Origin: Pseudoneobacillus sp042683745
GTDB taxonomy: Bacteria > Bacillota > Bacilli > Bacillales > Cytobacillaceae
Length of the DNA stretch: 64,000 nucleotides
Assembly (NCBI RefSeq): GCF_042683745.1
Contig: NZ_JBHUJX010000025.1
Coordinates: 62,001 to 126,000 of the forward strand
Direction: 5' to 3'
Shown here: positions 18,382 to 26,502 of the stretch, one piece after another
How the letters are laid out: the number at the start of each line of letters is the position of its first letter
Position numbering within the stretch: the stretch's first letter is position 1
Position numbers and translations under genes: made by a program
The notes under the pieces: model-generated
The model's database searches: none
Seen by the model: the letters and a program-made list of their open reading frames with translations, nothing else
What the model was told of the DNA's origin: nothing

Positions 18382-18420
18382 AAAAGCCTCCTGATTCTAA
18401 TATAAGAACAGAAGGCTTTC
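18382..18420 (-). terminator. Terminator after the VOC gene
   Basis: Imperfect hairpin AAAGCCTTCTG...CAGGAGGCTTT on the minus strand, ending in T-rich sequence just after the VOC stop at 18434. Confidence 0.7.
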
Positions 18421-18433
18421 TGAATATGAGTTT

Positions 18434-18802
18434 TTATTTATATTCTAAAAATTCGACTCGATTTCCAAATGGATCACTCACAAAAAAACGAGATCTTCCA
18501 TCAATGGGTGCATCATCTTTTGTTTTAACACCTTGTTCTTCGAGATGTGCTTTAAAGGTTTCTAAATGCCGGATAATAAAAGCTGGATGCGCTTTTTTAG
18601 CTGGTTGAAAATCCTCTTCCACGCCGATATGAAGCTGCTGGTTGCCTATTTTAAACCAGCAACCACCTCTTCCTTGAAGACTTTCGGGTTTAGGAATCTC
18701 ATGCAATCCCATTTTATTACCCCAAAACTCCCTAGCTTCTGTTTCGCATCCATTAGGCGCAGCCAACTGAATATGGTCAATACCGATAAATTGAAAATTC
18801 AT
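18434..18802 (-). CDS. VOC-superfamily (glyoxalase/dioxygenase fold) protein
   Basis: A 122-residue single-module pair of beta-alpha-beta-beta-beta units. It starts FQFIGIDHIQLAAPNGCE, in which the His is a usual metal ligand, contains IGNQQLHIGVEEDF in the middle and ends SDPFGNRVEFLEYK, in which Glu is the usual last ligand. Substrate cannot be assigned; many such proteins act on glutathione or bacillithiol adducts or small antibiotics. Alone in its transcription unit. Confidence 0.8.
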   Translation of the reverse strand: MNFQFIGIDHIQLAAPNGCETEAREFWGNKMGLHEIPKPESLQGRGGCWFKIGNQQLHIGVEEDFQPAKKAHPAFIIRHLETFKAHLEEQGVKTKDDAPIDGRSRFFVSDPFGNRVEFLEYK

Positions 18803-18893
18803 TACATATCCCCCTAAGTTCTTTTATCCGTTTTTATATTCTCTTTATTTAACTCTCAATCCTTTTATTATTAAAAGTTTCAATGATTTTTTA

Positions 18894-20783
18894 TTAACAA
18901 ACTTGATCTAATTCATCATATAATTTCTCACGGAGTTTTTCCATTTCTTCTATTTCCTTATGAAGCTTTTGGAGATCTTCTAGTTCTTTTAATGAATTCA
19001 TTTTCTGATGTAAAGAGTGGATTGTAGATTCTAGCTCTTCTAATTGTTTTTCCAAGACTTCAATACTTTTTCCACTTTCATCTTTACCCTTTTTTGGTTT
19101 ATAAGTGATTGAATCTGTTGTTTTAATCACTTGAATAGGTTTTTTCGCCTCATCCATTTTTTTAGTTGATAATTTATCTTTAGCCCAATTATAGTCTCCA
19201 TTAAAAGAGTGTATCTTTCCATTTTCTAACCAATAAATTTTTGAAAATAGTTTATTAAGAAAATATCGGTCATGGGATACGGCTAAAATTGTTCCATTAA
19301 ACCCTTCAAGTGCTTCTTCTAGAACTTCACAGGAATCAATATCTAGATGATTTGTTGGTTCATCTAAAACCAACAGATTTACATCCTGATGCATTAACTG
19401 AGCTAAGCGAAGACGCATTCGTTCTCCTCCACTTAATTGATTCACCTTTCGAAAAACCACTGGTCCATAAAATAAAAATTTCGCTAAAATATGTCTTGCT
19501 TCCCCTTCATTCACACTAACCTCAGACCTGAACACGTCAATTAATGATTCATCGCTTATTTGATTAAAAACATGCTGCGACAAATAACCAATCTTCACAT
19601 TGCTTCCGACCCGGATTTCACCTGAATCTGCTGACAATTCATTTAACATCATTTTTACGAGAGTGGACTTTCCCGTCCCATTCTCCCCAACAATCGCAAC
19701 ACGCTCTTTATATTGCACCAACATATTTACTTCGTTAAATAACAATCGATTATCGAAACTTTTTGATACATCCTTTAGATAAATGACATCTTTTCCGCTA
19801 CGGTCTTTCGCTTCGAAATCAATAGCCATTTTCTTGACATCTATTTTGGGACGCTCCTTTTTCTCCATTCTTTCAAGCGCGCGTTCCATATTCGTTGCCC
19901 GTTTGTGAAGTGCAGCACTTGGAGGATTTGAACGATTAGCCCAATCTCGTAAACGTTTAATTGCTTCCTTCATTTTTTTGATTTTCCTTTGTTGCTCCTG
20001 ATATTCCTGAAATTCTCTTAATAATCGTTCTTCCTTTTCTTTTACATAACCTGAGAAATTGGTGTGATACACTTCGATTTCCCCGTCTTCCATGTCTACA
20101 ATCTTTGTTGCCACTTGATCAAGAAAATAACGATCATGTGATATCATGACAACTGAACCTTCATAGTCTTTAAGGAAAGATTCCAACCACTCAACCGCAT
20201 GTAAATCTAAATGATTGGTAGGTTCATCAAGGAGTAATAGTTCAGGTTTCTTCAAAATATTTAAAGCTAAACAAACCTTTGTTTTTTCTCCACCACTTAA
20301 TAAGGAAAATGGCTTCTCCACTAAATCCATTATATGCAATCCATTTACTACTCGATCGATATTAGCGTCAATCTCGTATCCACCATTTTGAAGAAATTCA
20401 TCTTGCAGTTTTCCATACAAGTTTATTAATGGCTGCATATTATCTGGATCCATTTCTATTCCCATTTGGTTTTCTAATTCTTTCAGTTTCGCTTCTGTCT
20501 CTAAAACCTCTTTAAATGCTGATTTTAACACTTCAAATACATTAAGTTGTTCAAATTGAGGGATTTGAGCAAGGTATCCTATTTTTAGACCCTTTTTCCA
20601 ATGAATAACTCCCATATCAACAGCTTCTTCATTGGCAATTAACTTTAATAAAGTTGTTTTTCCTGATCCGTTTCTACCGACAATCCCCAAACGGCTACCT
20701 TCATGAATTTCAAAAGATAAATTTTGGAAAATTGTATTTCCACCATACGATTTTTCTATATCATTAATGCTACAAATAATCAT
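18894..20783 (-). CDS. ABC-F family ATPase, attenuator-controlled
   Basis: A 629-residue protein with two ATPase domains and no membrane segment. Walker A motifs are GIVGRNGSGKTTLLK and AIVGENGTGKSTLVK; signatures are LSGGEKTKVCLA and LSGGERMRLRLA. A helical linker (about 265-315, with LRDWANRSNPPSA) joins them, and the C-terminus is a coiled coil (about 570-625). ABC-F proteins act at the ribosomal E site; some protect ribosomes from antibiotics, others solve stalls. The leader peptide and double terminator upstream suggest induction by translation inhibitors, so a resistance-type role is plausible but unproven. Confidence 0.88.
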   Translation of the reverse strand: MIICSINDIEKSYGGNTIFQNLSFEIHEGSRLGIVGRNGSGKTTLLKLIANEEAVDMGVIHWKKGLKIGYLAQIPQFEQLNVFEVLKSAFKEVLETEAKLKELENQMGIEMDPDNMQPLINLYGKLQDEFLQNGGYEIDANIDRVVNGLHIMDLVEKPFSLLSGGEKTKVCLALNILKKPELLLLDEPTNHLDLHAVEWLESFLKDYEGSVVMISHDRYFLDQVATKIVDMEDGEIEVYHTNFSGYVKEKEERLLREFQEYQEQQRKIKKMKEAIKRLRDWANRSNPPSAALHKRATNMERALERMEKKERPKIDVKKMAIDFEAKDRSGKDVIYLKDVSKSFDNRLLFNEVNMLVQYKERVAIVGENGTGKSTLVKMMLNELSADSGEIRVGSNVKIGYLSQHVFNQISDESLIDVFRSEVSVNEGEARHILAKFLFYGPVVFRKVNQLSGGERMRLRLAQLMHQDVNLLVLDEPTNHLDIDSCEVLEEALEGFNGTILAVSHDRYFLNKLFSKIYWLENGKIHSFNGDYNWAKDKLSTKKMDEAKKPIQVIKTTDSITYKPKKGKDESGKSIEVLEKQLEELESTIHSLHQKMNSLKELEDLQKLHKEIEEMEKLREKLYDELDQVC

Positions 20784-20816
20784 TTTTCATTCTCCTTATA
20801 ATGAACACAACTCCAT

Positions 20817-20879
20817 AAAAAATAAGCCATGGAAACTTTCCCCAAGGCTTATCAAAAAAGAGTGCTAAATAGCACTCTC
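20817..20879 (-). terminator. Two tandem attenuator terminators before the ABC-F gene
   Basis: In transcript order, the first hairpin GAGTGCT/AGCACTC (20860-20877) is followed by six T. The second, AAGCC...GGCTT with an inner GGAAA/TTTCC (20823-20851), is also followed by six T. Both lie between the leader peptide and the ABC-F start at 20783, where they can only act as regulated terminators. Confidence 0.8.
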
Positions 20880-20911
20880 AAATACCAAAGTATTGTGGGA
20901 AAAGAGATGTG

Positions 20912-21046
20912 TTACCGTTCTATTTTTTGTATGAAGTTTCGAAAAAAGGGCATACTTCCCCCTTTGAGGGCTTCATCATGAAAAATCGCACGGCAAAAGT
21001 ATAAAACATCTAACCATTGCGCGCGAAACAAAATAGAACGTACCAT
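20912..21046 (-). CDS. Leader peptide of the ABC-F gene
   Basis: A 44-residue open frame starting MVRSILFRAQWLDVLYF and ending FIQKIER. GGAGGTGGGGAGAG directly upstream is a strong ribosome site. It stops 33 bases before the first attenuator stem. A sigma-A promoter lies about 36 bases before its start. By analogy with leader-controlled resistance genes, ribosome stalling on it would change the downstream fold and allow read-through. I know of no homologue. Confidence 0.65.
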   Translation of the reverse strand: MVRSILFRAQWLDVLYFCRAIFHDEALKGGSMPFFRNFIQKIER

Positions 21047-21081
21047 CTCTCCCCACCTCCGTTTCATTACAAGATAATTCC

Positions 21082-21110
21082 ATTATAAATTTCTTGAAAT
21101 ATTTATGCAA
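21082..21110 (-). promoter_or_regulatory. Sigma-A promoter of the ABC-F leader
   Basis: On the minus strand, TTGCAT (-35, 21105-21110), 17 bases, then TATAAT (-10, 21082-21087). Start near 21074, about 290 bases before the ABC-F gene. Confidence 0.75.
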
Positions 21111-21155
21111 GTGATAATAATGCAAAAAGTCTCGAACTACTTCTGTTGTTAATTT

Positions 21156-21446
21156 TTACTGATTACTTTTATATTCAATTATATTGGTTTTCGGTTCAAG
21201 TTCGCTGGCAAATTCTGCTAGAACTGCACGATCATTCATTGTTAAAAACTTTTGAATATCTGTTTTACTACTATTTTTTGGTATTTTATTTGTTTCAGTT
21301 ATAAACGGATTACCCTTTTCATCTTTTTTCAAGAAAAATAGTGCAATAGCACTAACCACTATACTTAGTAAAGAAGCTAACAGCATTCCCATCCCATTAC
21401 TTTGCTTTTTTCGCGAAAATATTGAAATCCAATTTTGCTTATTCAT
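21156..21446 (-). CDS. Single-span membrane protein of unknown function
   Basis: A 96-residue protein with a basic N-terminus, one hydrophobic segment (about residues 20-41, MGMLLASLLSIVVSAIALFFL) and a polar tail of about 55 residues. AAAGGAGTG lies before the ATG. No family recognised. It stands alone between the ABC-F leader and a small RNA gene transcribed the opposite way. Confidence 0.55.
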   Translation of the reverse strand: MNKQNWISIFSRKKQSNGMGMLLASLLSIVVSAIALFFLKKDEKGNPFITETNKIPKNSSKTDIQKFLTMNDRAVLAEFASELEPKTNIIEYKSNQ

Positions 21447-21554
21447 GAGAACACTCCTTTAAAAATAAAGTTTGGAAGGGAAAACCTTCTCTCTCATTAG
21501 GTTTACCTTTTACAGAAACCACATACTTGGCAAAATTATCGATTTCATTTTCCC

Positions 21555-21583
21555 TTGTTTATCTTTCGCATTCATGTTATATT
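21555..21583 (+). promoter_or_regulatory. Sigma-A promoter of the small RNA
   Basis: TTGTTT (21555-21560), 17 bases, TATATT (21578-21583). It faces a structured non-coding stretch ending in a strong terminator. Confidence 0.65.
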
Positions 21584-21589
21584 ATTAAA

Positions 21590-21696
21590 GCGATGAGCTG
21601 AATTGTGTAAGTCGAAGACACGTCGTAAGACAATGCACGATGTGGCGTGCAGTCTTCGCCTCAATACGCAAGCCCCCAATTTTTGGGGGCTTTTTT
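21590..21696 (+). ncRNA. Structured small RNA of about 107 nt, family not identified
   Basis: There is no reading frame, but a compact fold is visible. An outer helix joins GCG-TGAG (from 21590) to CTCA-CGC (to 21669). Helix CGAAGAC (21613-21619) pairs with GTCTTCG (21652-21658). Inside lie a GTC-GTAA-GAC mini-hairpin with a GNRA loop and TGCACG/CGTGCA (21634-21639 with 21646-21651), giving a three-way junction. It ends with AGCCCCC...GGGGGCT and six T (21671-21696). Promoter and terminator define a free-standing transcript; neighbours on both sides are on the minus strand, so it is not a leader. Confidence 0.7.
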
Positions 21697-21751
21697 CATG
21701 AATAAAATAATTATTTAAAGGCTAATCTATTACTTAATCCCTTTTCATTCC

Positions 21752-22318
21752 CTATTGACCGGGAATCCAATTAGCTGGAACAGCTTCACCTGTTGTCTTC
21801 CCATACTGAATACCTTCTAATAGTCGTAGGATTTCATAAATATTTCTCCCTACCTCTGGTGGATTTACTAATTTTGCCGAAATCATTCCACTTGGATCAA
21901 TAATAAATGTTGCTCTGAATGTAGCACCTGTATTTTCATTTAGTACCCGATATGATTTACTAATCAAATGTGTTCGGTCACTTACGAGCGGAAAAGGAAA
22001 ATGGGTAAGAGGCTTTGACACTTCAGTAAAAACTTTGTGAGAATATACACTATCGGTACTAATTGCCAAAACCTCAGTATTTAATCTTTTAAAATCTTGA
22101 TGAAGAGCAGCGACCGCTGCTAATTCAGTATGTCAAACGAAAGTAAAGTCACTTGGATAAAAAAATAATACGACCCACTTTTCACGAAAATCTTCTAAAC
22201 GAATTTGCTCTATTTTTTTTTCAAGATTATTATATGACTGTGCGCTAAATAATGGCGCAGTATCATTTGGTTGCGCACAAAAAGGTTGTTTGTCATCTTT
22301 TATAAAGGAATGATCCAT
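21752..22318 (-). CDS. Selenocysteine peroxiredoxin (in-frame UGA at the peroxidatic position)
   Basis: A 188-residue AhpC/TSA-type peroxiredoxin read through one TGA at 22133-22135. The sequence around it is PSDFTFV-U-HTELAAV, which aligns with the family PxDFTFVCPTE, so Sec62 replaces the peroxide-reacting Cys. Frame and homology continue on both sides (then VLAISTDSVYSHKVF and FRATFIIDPSGMI). A SECIS-like hairpin starts 11 bases after the UGA. The usual resolving-Cys motif VCPAxW reads AVPANW, so that Cys is absent; the only Cys is Cys14. Reduction by an outside thiol such as bacillithiol or by thioredoxin is an inference. A pseudogene is unlikely. Confidence 0.85.
22106..22135 (-). promoter_or_regulatory. 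SECIS-like element of the peroxiredoxin
   Basis: After the UGA come 11 bases, then AGCAGC-GGUC-GCUGCU (22106-22121 on the minus strand), a perfect six-pair stem with a GGUC loop. Spacing and the GU in the loop match bacterial SECIS elements bound by SelB. Confidence 0.8.
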
Positions 22319-22414
22319 TATCCCACCTCCGATTCCTTTTGTTATTTAACGTATTCATAAACATTAAATTGGTTATAGAAAAATTAGGTGGAATCTCAAT
22401 TAAATGGAATGGAT

Positions 22415-23725
22415 TTAACGATTGAAAACGGCTCGCTTTTCTTTTTTATTTTTATAAACTGAAACAAAAATGGTTACTATCGGAAGTAGCCATAAAAAAA
22501 TGGCATAAGGGATGTAATCGAAAATTGAAACTCCAACAATTGTGCTACACATGATTGTTAATATACTCCACGGAACAATACCTGGAAAAATCATCGTCGT
22601 ATCCCCCATTACCCGAGCAAGCTCTGCATTACTATACTTAGAAGTCCAATGTGATAAAAAGGATCTCCCTGTTAAAATGATTGGTAAGGTTTGGTTTGCT
22701 GCGATAAGTGTAATGCCGAAAGAAGCTAACATTACCTTCGTTGTATCACTTACTAACGTTCGAGAGCTTTTAAGCCACTGATCTAAGATCGATTGAACTA
22801 CCTTTAACTCTTCTAGTAACCCATTATATGCTCCGGCAAGACCAAGGAATAAAAGTAACAAATACATATTTGCTAAACCACCACCAAGCCCTTCAATCCC
22901 ATACCACAGTGATAAAATTAGATTCTTTATTTCCACTCCATTAAGAATTGAAATGAGACTGGCAGAACTAATACTAACAATAAAGGAATGAAGGATTTTC
23001 AACCTAAAAAGAACCATAATGATTAAAATTGCTGGTGGGATCAATGTAAACAATGAAAAAGTAATTTTTCCGTTTGCTTCAATATAAGGACGATCATTAA
23101 GTAACTGATAATCAAAAAAACAATAAAAAATAACTCCGCTTATTACAGTAAGAAAAGTTGTGATCGCCATTGACCTGAATTGTTTTCTAACTGGTATTTC
23201 TAAAGTATGTGCTAGTAGCTGATGAGCACTAGAAAATGGAGATGTTCGGTCACCTACAAATGCACCAGAAATTAAGGCACCTGCGACCATTCCAGTTGGT
23301 AGATCTAAAGTGAGCGCAGAACCCATGATTGGAATACCTATCGCACTTAGCGTTCCAACCGAAGTACCTAAGATCATTGAAAAAAATAGCGCAATGATAA
23401 AAGTTAACGTGAAAAAATGTTCTGTCGTGATGAACTTTAAAGAGATAGAAACCATTTGATCAATCGTCCCTGATAGATACCATGAAGGCAATAAAAAGCC
23501 TACTAGAAACAATATCCAAATTACTCCACTTGTTCGTCTAACTCCATCTTTACAAATATTAAAAATCTGTTGGAGAGAGTATCCTCTCAATTGAGCAAGT
23601 ACTATCAACACTAAAAACCCTGGTAAAAAGCCTATCACTAATGGTTTTTGAAAAGTAACGGCAAGTAAAACACCTGCTAAAGTGATTGTAAAAAGACCAA
23701 TTATTTGTAAAATAGAAAACTTCAG
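22415..23725 (-). CDS. NhaC-family Na+/H+ antiporter
   Basis: A membrane protein of about 436 residues with some eleven hydrophobic segments. Family-like stretches are ILGTSVGTLSAIGIPIMGSA, GALISGAFVGDRTSPFSSA and the paired C-terminal LARVMGDTTMIFPGIVPWS. A GTG at 23638 would give 407 residues but has no ribosome site. Coding continues upstream (LKFSILQIIGLFTITLAGVLL) to a CTG at 23725 preceded at five bases by GGGAGGGG, giving a normal first membrane helix, so a CTG start is proposed. Exchange of Na+ (or malate/lactate for some members) is not decidable. Confidence 0.8.
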   Translation of the reverse strand: MKFSILQIIGLFTITLAGVLLAVTFQKPLVIGFLPGFLVLIVLAQLRGYSLQQIFNICKDGVRRTSGVIWILFLVGFLLPSWYLSGTIDQMVSISLKFITTEHFFTLTFIIALFFSMILGTSVGTLSAIGIPIMGSALTLDLPTGMVAGALISGAFVGDRTSPFSSAHQLLAHTLEIPVRKQFRSMAITTFLTVISGVIFYCFFDYQLLNDRPYIEANGKITFSLFTLIPPAILIIMVLFRLKILHSFIVSISSASLISILNGVEIKNLILSLWYGIEGLGGGLANMYLLLLFLGLAGAYNGLLEELKVVQSILDQWLKSSRTLVSDTTKVMLASFGITLIAANQTLPIILTGRSFLSHWTSKYSNAELARVMGDTTMIFPGIVPWSILTIMCSTIVGVSIFDYIPYAIFLWLLPIVTIFVSVYKNKKEKRAVFNR

Positions 23726-23847
23726 AGTAGCCCCTCCCTCGGTGAAAATACTTATTTAGTGTACCATTTTTTTAGGTAAAAGCTTGTATCTATTAATCTA
23801 ATTGTTTATTATATTCTGTAAAAACTTTTCTACTAGGGGGAAAAACA

Positions 23848-24627
23848 ATGATTAGGAAATTATCTATGAACGATCATGAAAAAGTCATTGCATATTTAAG
23901 TGAAGAGCCATCCATTAATCTTTTTATTATCGGCGATATCGAAGCCTTTGGATATGATACAGACTTTCAAGAATTATGGGCTGAGTTCAATATAAATGGA
24001 GAAATAAAAGCCATTCTACTTCGTTTTTATAATTCGTTTATTCCTTACGCAAAAGGTGAATTTAATTTGGATGGACTTGTCCAAATTATTAAAAAACAAA
24101 GTGAGAGTATCACACTTTCAGGGAAAACTGAGGTTGTTGAGCAATTTGAAAATCAAGGACTACCTTTAGGAAAAAAACAGGCCACCTATTTTGCAGAATG
24201 CACAAATCTTACATTAACTGGAGGGAACCTGTTAGAAGTAAAACAAGCAATGTTGGAAGATATTGATCGAATCATGGAAATTAGAAATACAATAGAAGAG
24301 TTTACCCTTACTTCCGATTCGCGTAATATGCTACAAAAATCAATGGAATCAAATACTGCAAGAACATATTATACTGAAGAAAATGGTCTCATGACTGCTA
24401 CTGTTTCCACGACTGCGGAAAATTCACTCTCAGCCATGATTGTTGGTGTTTGTACTCGAAAAGAGTATCGACGTCAGGGGCTTGCAACCGGAATAATGGA
24501 AAGACTTTTCCAAGAAGTGTTAAATGAAGGAAAAATTCTTTGTTTATTTTATGATAACCCAGAAGCTGGAAAGATATATAAAAGACTTGGATTTGTTGAC
24601 ATTGGAATGTGGACAATGTACAGATAA
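23848..24627 (+). CDS. GNAT-family N-acetyltransferase
   Basis: A 259-residue protein whose C-terminal half (about 130-257) is a GNAT domain. The acetyl-CoA motif is VGVCTRKEYRRQGLATGIMERL, and the end CLFYDNPEAGKIYKRLGFVDIGMW is typical. The N-terminal half (MIRKLSMNDHEKVIAYL, then a variable region) resembles a degenerate GNAT repeat as in two-domain acetyltransferases. Substrate unknown. AGGGGGAAA lies before the ATG. Confidence 0.85.
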   Translation: MIRKLSMNDHEKVIAYLSEEPSINLFIIGDIEAFGYDTDFQELWAEFNINGEIKAILLRFYNSFIPYAKGEFNLDGLVQIIKKQSESITLSGKTEVVEQFENQGLPLGKKQATYFAECTNLTLTGGNLLEVKQAMLEDIDRIMEIRNTIEEFTLTSDSRNMLQKSMESNTARTYYTEENGLMTATVSTTAENSLSAMIVGVCTRKEYRRQGLATGIMERLFQEVLNEGKILCLFYDNPEAGKIYKRLGFVDIGMWTMYR

Positions 24628-24669
24628 GAAGAAAAACTCCTGATTTAGATCCTGTAGCAAACCATTAAT

Positions 24670-24719
24670 AATAGAAATACCCTCCAGGAAATCATCATTC
24701 CCCGAGGGTATTTCTATTC
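24670..24719. terminator. Bidirectional terminator between GNAT and DUF342 genes
   Basis: ATAGAAATACCCTC (24671-24684) pairs fully with 24704-24717. It lies between two convergent genes, overlapping the last codons of the minus-strand one. Confidence 0.85.
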
Positions 24720-26309
24720 AAAAAGGAGATTATTTTGTAAAGAATAAAAAGTACCTTTAACCGAAGAATCTAGTCTTTTTTTTGAATGTTTAATCTGAAC
24801 AAATGTCTCAGGAAAAGCGACTTGAACGATGGATACTTGTCCATCACCTTTCGTTTCTAGAAGATATTCAAGCGATTTTTTTCTTTCCTCATAAATGGAA
24901 ATATCTAGAAGATACTGGTCAATGTGATTCTTAAATTCGTTTAAATTCTCTAATTGTTGTTCGTTCAACAGGTCGATATTCTTTTCAAGTATAACAATTT
25001 GAGATTTTAACTTTTCTATTAAAATAGCATGTTCTTCATACTTTTTCACAATTTCTTTAATTTCATTTAAAATCTTTCCTCTATTAATTCCTTCAACCTG
25101 TATAATCGTTTTTCTTTCAAAATGATTTCCAATCGTCCCTGCAATAACTCTCCCTTTTGCTTCAATCATTCCACCTATAATTTTACCCTTTGTAGGATGA
25201 GTAAAGATATTATTTGCTTTTAAGGTACTTCCAATTGAATAGATTCCGATATGAATACTTTCCCCTGCTTCAATCAAACATTCATTTGCATGCTTGACGA
25301 AAATATTTTTTCCGGCTTTTATCAAACTATCCCCCTTACCAAAAACGCCTCCTTTGATAAAAACATCGCCATGATAAGAGATAATTTTTTCCACACCACT
25401 GATTCCCATTTCACCTTGTATAGCTATATCCTTAGTAGCCACAACACTATATCCGTCTTGTACAATTCCTGTTATAGTAATGCTGCCATTAAAATCAATA
25501 TTTCCTGTTGCAACACCAACATCCTCATTGATTAGTAAATGCTTTCCAACAGAAATTTTACATCCATTAATTTCTACCACACCATCGACAAGAGCCCGTA
25601 AAACTACTTTCCCATCTTCTTCGAGCTCTTCAACAGTTTTACGATCATAAAGAAGGTTTATATTTTTACCTTTCTTGGGAGGAATGATTTCACCTGTTAT
25701 CGTTCTACCGGGAGTTCCGTCAGTTGGCAGTATTTTTTCACCAAGCCAATCACCTATTTTTACTTCATCGATAAAATTCATATCATAGAAATCCGCTTTC
25801 CCATCGGATTTTATCGTTGGTTTTCGATCAGCAAATTGATAATATTTTATCTTTGCATGATCACCATCAATTGGTTGAATTCCAGAAGCAACTAAAATAT
25901 CTTTCTGAACATCTAATTGTTCATGGATCACTGTCGATAAAATTCCTTCTGAAATGCCACTCTGGTATAAAATATCAAGAATTTTTTTGATAAAGCTTTC
26001 CCGATTATTAATGAAATCTTCGATTGTACAATTTAATCGTATATTAGCTGACATTTTATCTGGAGAAATATTAAGATTGATAATTGGGCGTAACTCTCCT
26101 ATTTGAACCCTTTTATTTTCCCCTAGTTCTAGTGCATCTTTTAAATTTGTAAACTTAGTAATTGTGATCCTTGGAAATAATCCTATAATTTTCTCAAAAT
26201 CTTTTATTTTACAACCTGTTTTAGGAACAGTTAAGAAAACAGATTTATTCTCTTCTTCTATTAGAATATTCTCATCACTGTATATTTCCATATTCACCAT
26301 TCCAAACAA
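24714..26309 (-). CDS. DUF342/FapA-family protein
   Basis: A 531-residue protein. The first 170 residues form a domain with paired KH-like sequence, the middle (about 180-400) is a right-handed beta-helix pattern of Gly- and Val-rich repeats (DGVVEINGCKISVG, IDFNGSITITGIV, GDVFIKGGVFGKG), and the end has a coiled coil (about 420-485). This is the architecture of the polymer-forming DUF342 (FapA) family, linked in other bacteria to cell-surface or flagellar polar functions. Exact start uncertain among codons 1, 4 and 7. No neighbours suggest its role here. Confidence 0.75.
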   Translation of the reverse strand: MFGMVNMEIYSDENILIEEENKSVFLTVPKTGCKIKDFEKIIGLFPRITITKFTNLKDALELGENKRVQIGELRPIINLNISPDKMSANIRLNCTIEDFINNRESFIKKILDILYQSGISEGILSTVIHEQLDVQKDILVASGIQPIDGDHAKIKYYQFADRKPTIKSDGKADFYDMNFIDEVKIGDWLGEKILPTDGTPGRTITGEIIPPKKGKNINLLYDRKTVEELEEDGKVVLRALVDGVVEINGCKISVGKHLLINEDVGVATGNIDFNGSITITGIVQDGYSVVATKDIAIQGEMGISGVEKIISYHGDVFIKGGVFGKGDSLIKAGKNIFVKHANECLIEAGESIHIGIYSIGSTLKANNIFTHPTKGKIIGGMIEAKGRVIAGTIGNHFERKTIIQVEGINRGKILNEIKEIVKKYEEHAILIEKLKSQIVILEKNIDLLNEQQLENLNEFKNHIDQYLLDISIYEERKKSLEYLLETKGDGQVSIVQVAFPETFVQIKHSKKRLDSSVKGTFYSLQNNLLFE

Positions 26310-26456
26310 TGTAATATTTATCTTATTATACCTAAAAGGTTGTCATTGTTGGTAGAGTTATGCAAGAAAATTACGAATTATTCCATAATAATTGAACAAA
26401 AATTGAATAAAATCATTATTTATTTCCTAGGTAAGCGCATAATACGACAGAAAATG

Positions 26457-26490
26457 ATTAAAAAAGGTAACCATCCATTTGGCTACCTTT
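26457..26490 (-). terminator. Terminator after the threonine aldolase gene
   Basis: AAGGTA-GCCA/TGG-TACCTT type stem with six T on the minus strand, 14 bases after the stop. Confidence 0.7.
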
Positions 26491-26502
26491 CTCATCTATT
26501 TT

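Noticed and set aside
21752..22318. Peroxiredoxin as a pseudogene broken by a stop
   Set aside because: The stop is TGA exactly at the catalytic Cys, both halves keep frame and family motifs, and a SECIS-like hairpin follows. A random nonsense mutation would not place all three.
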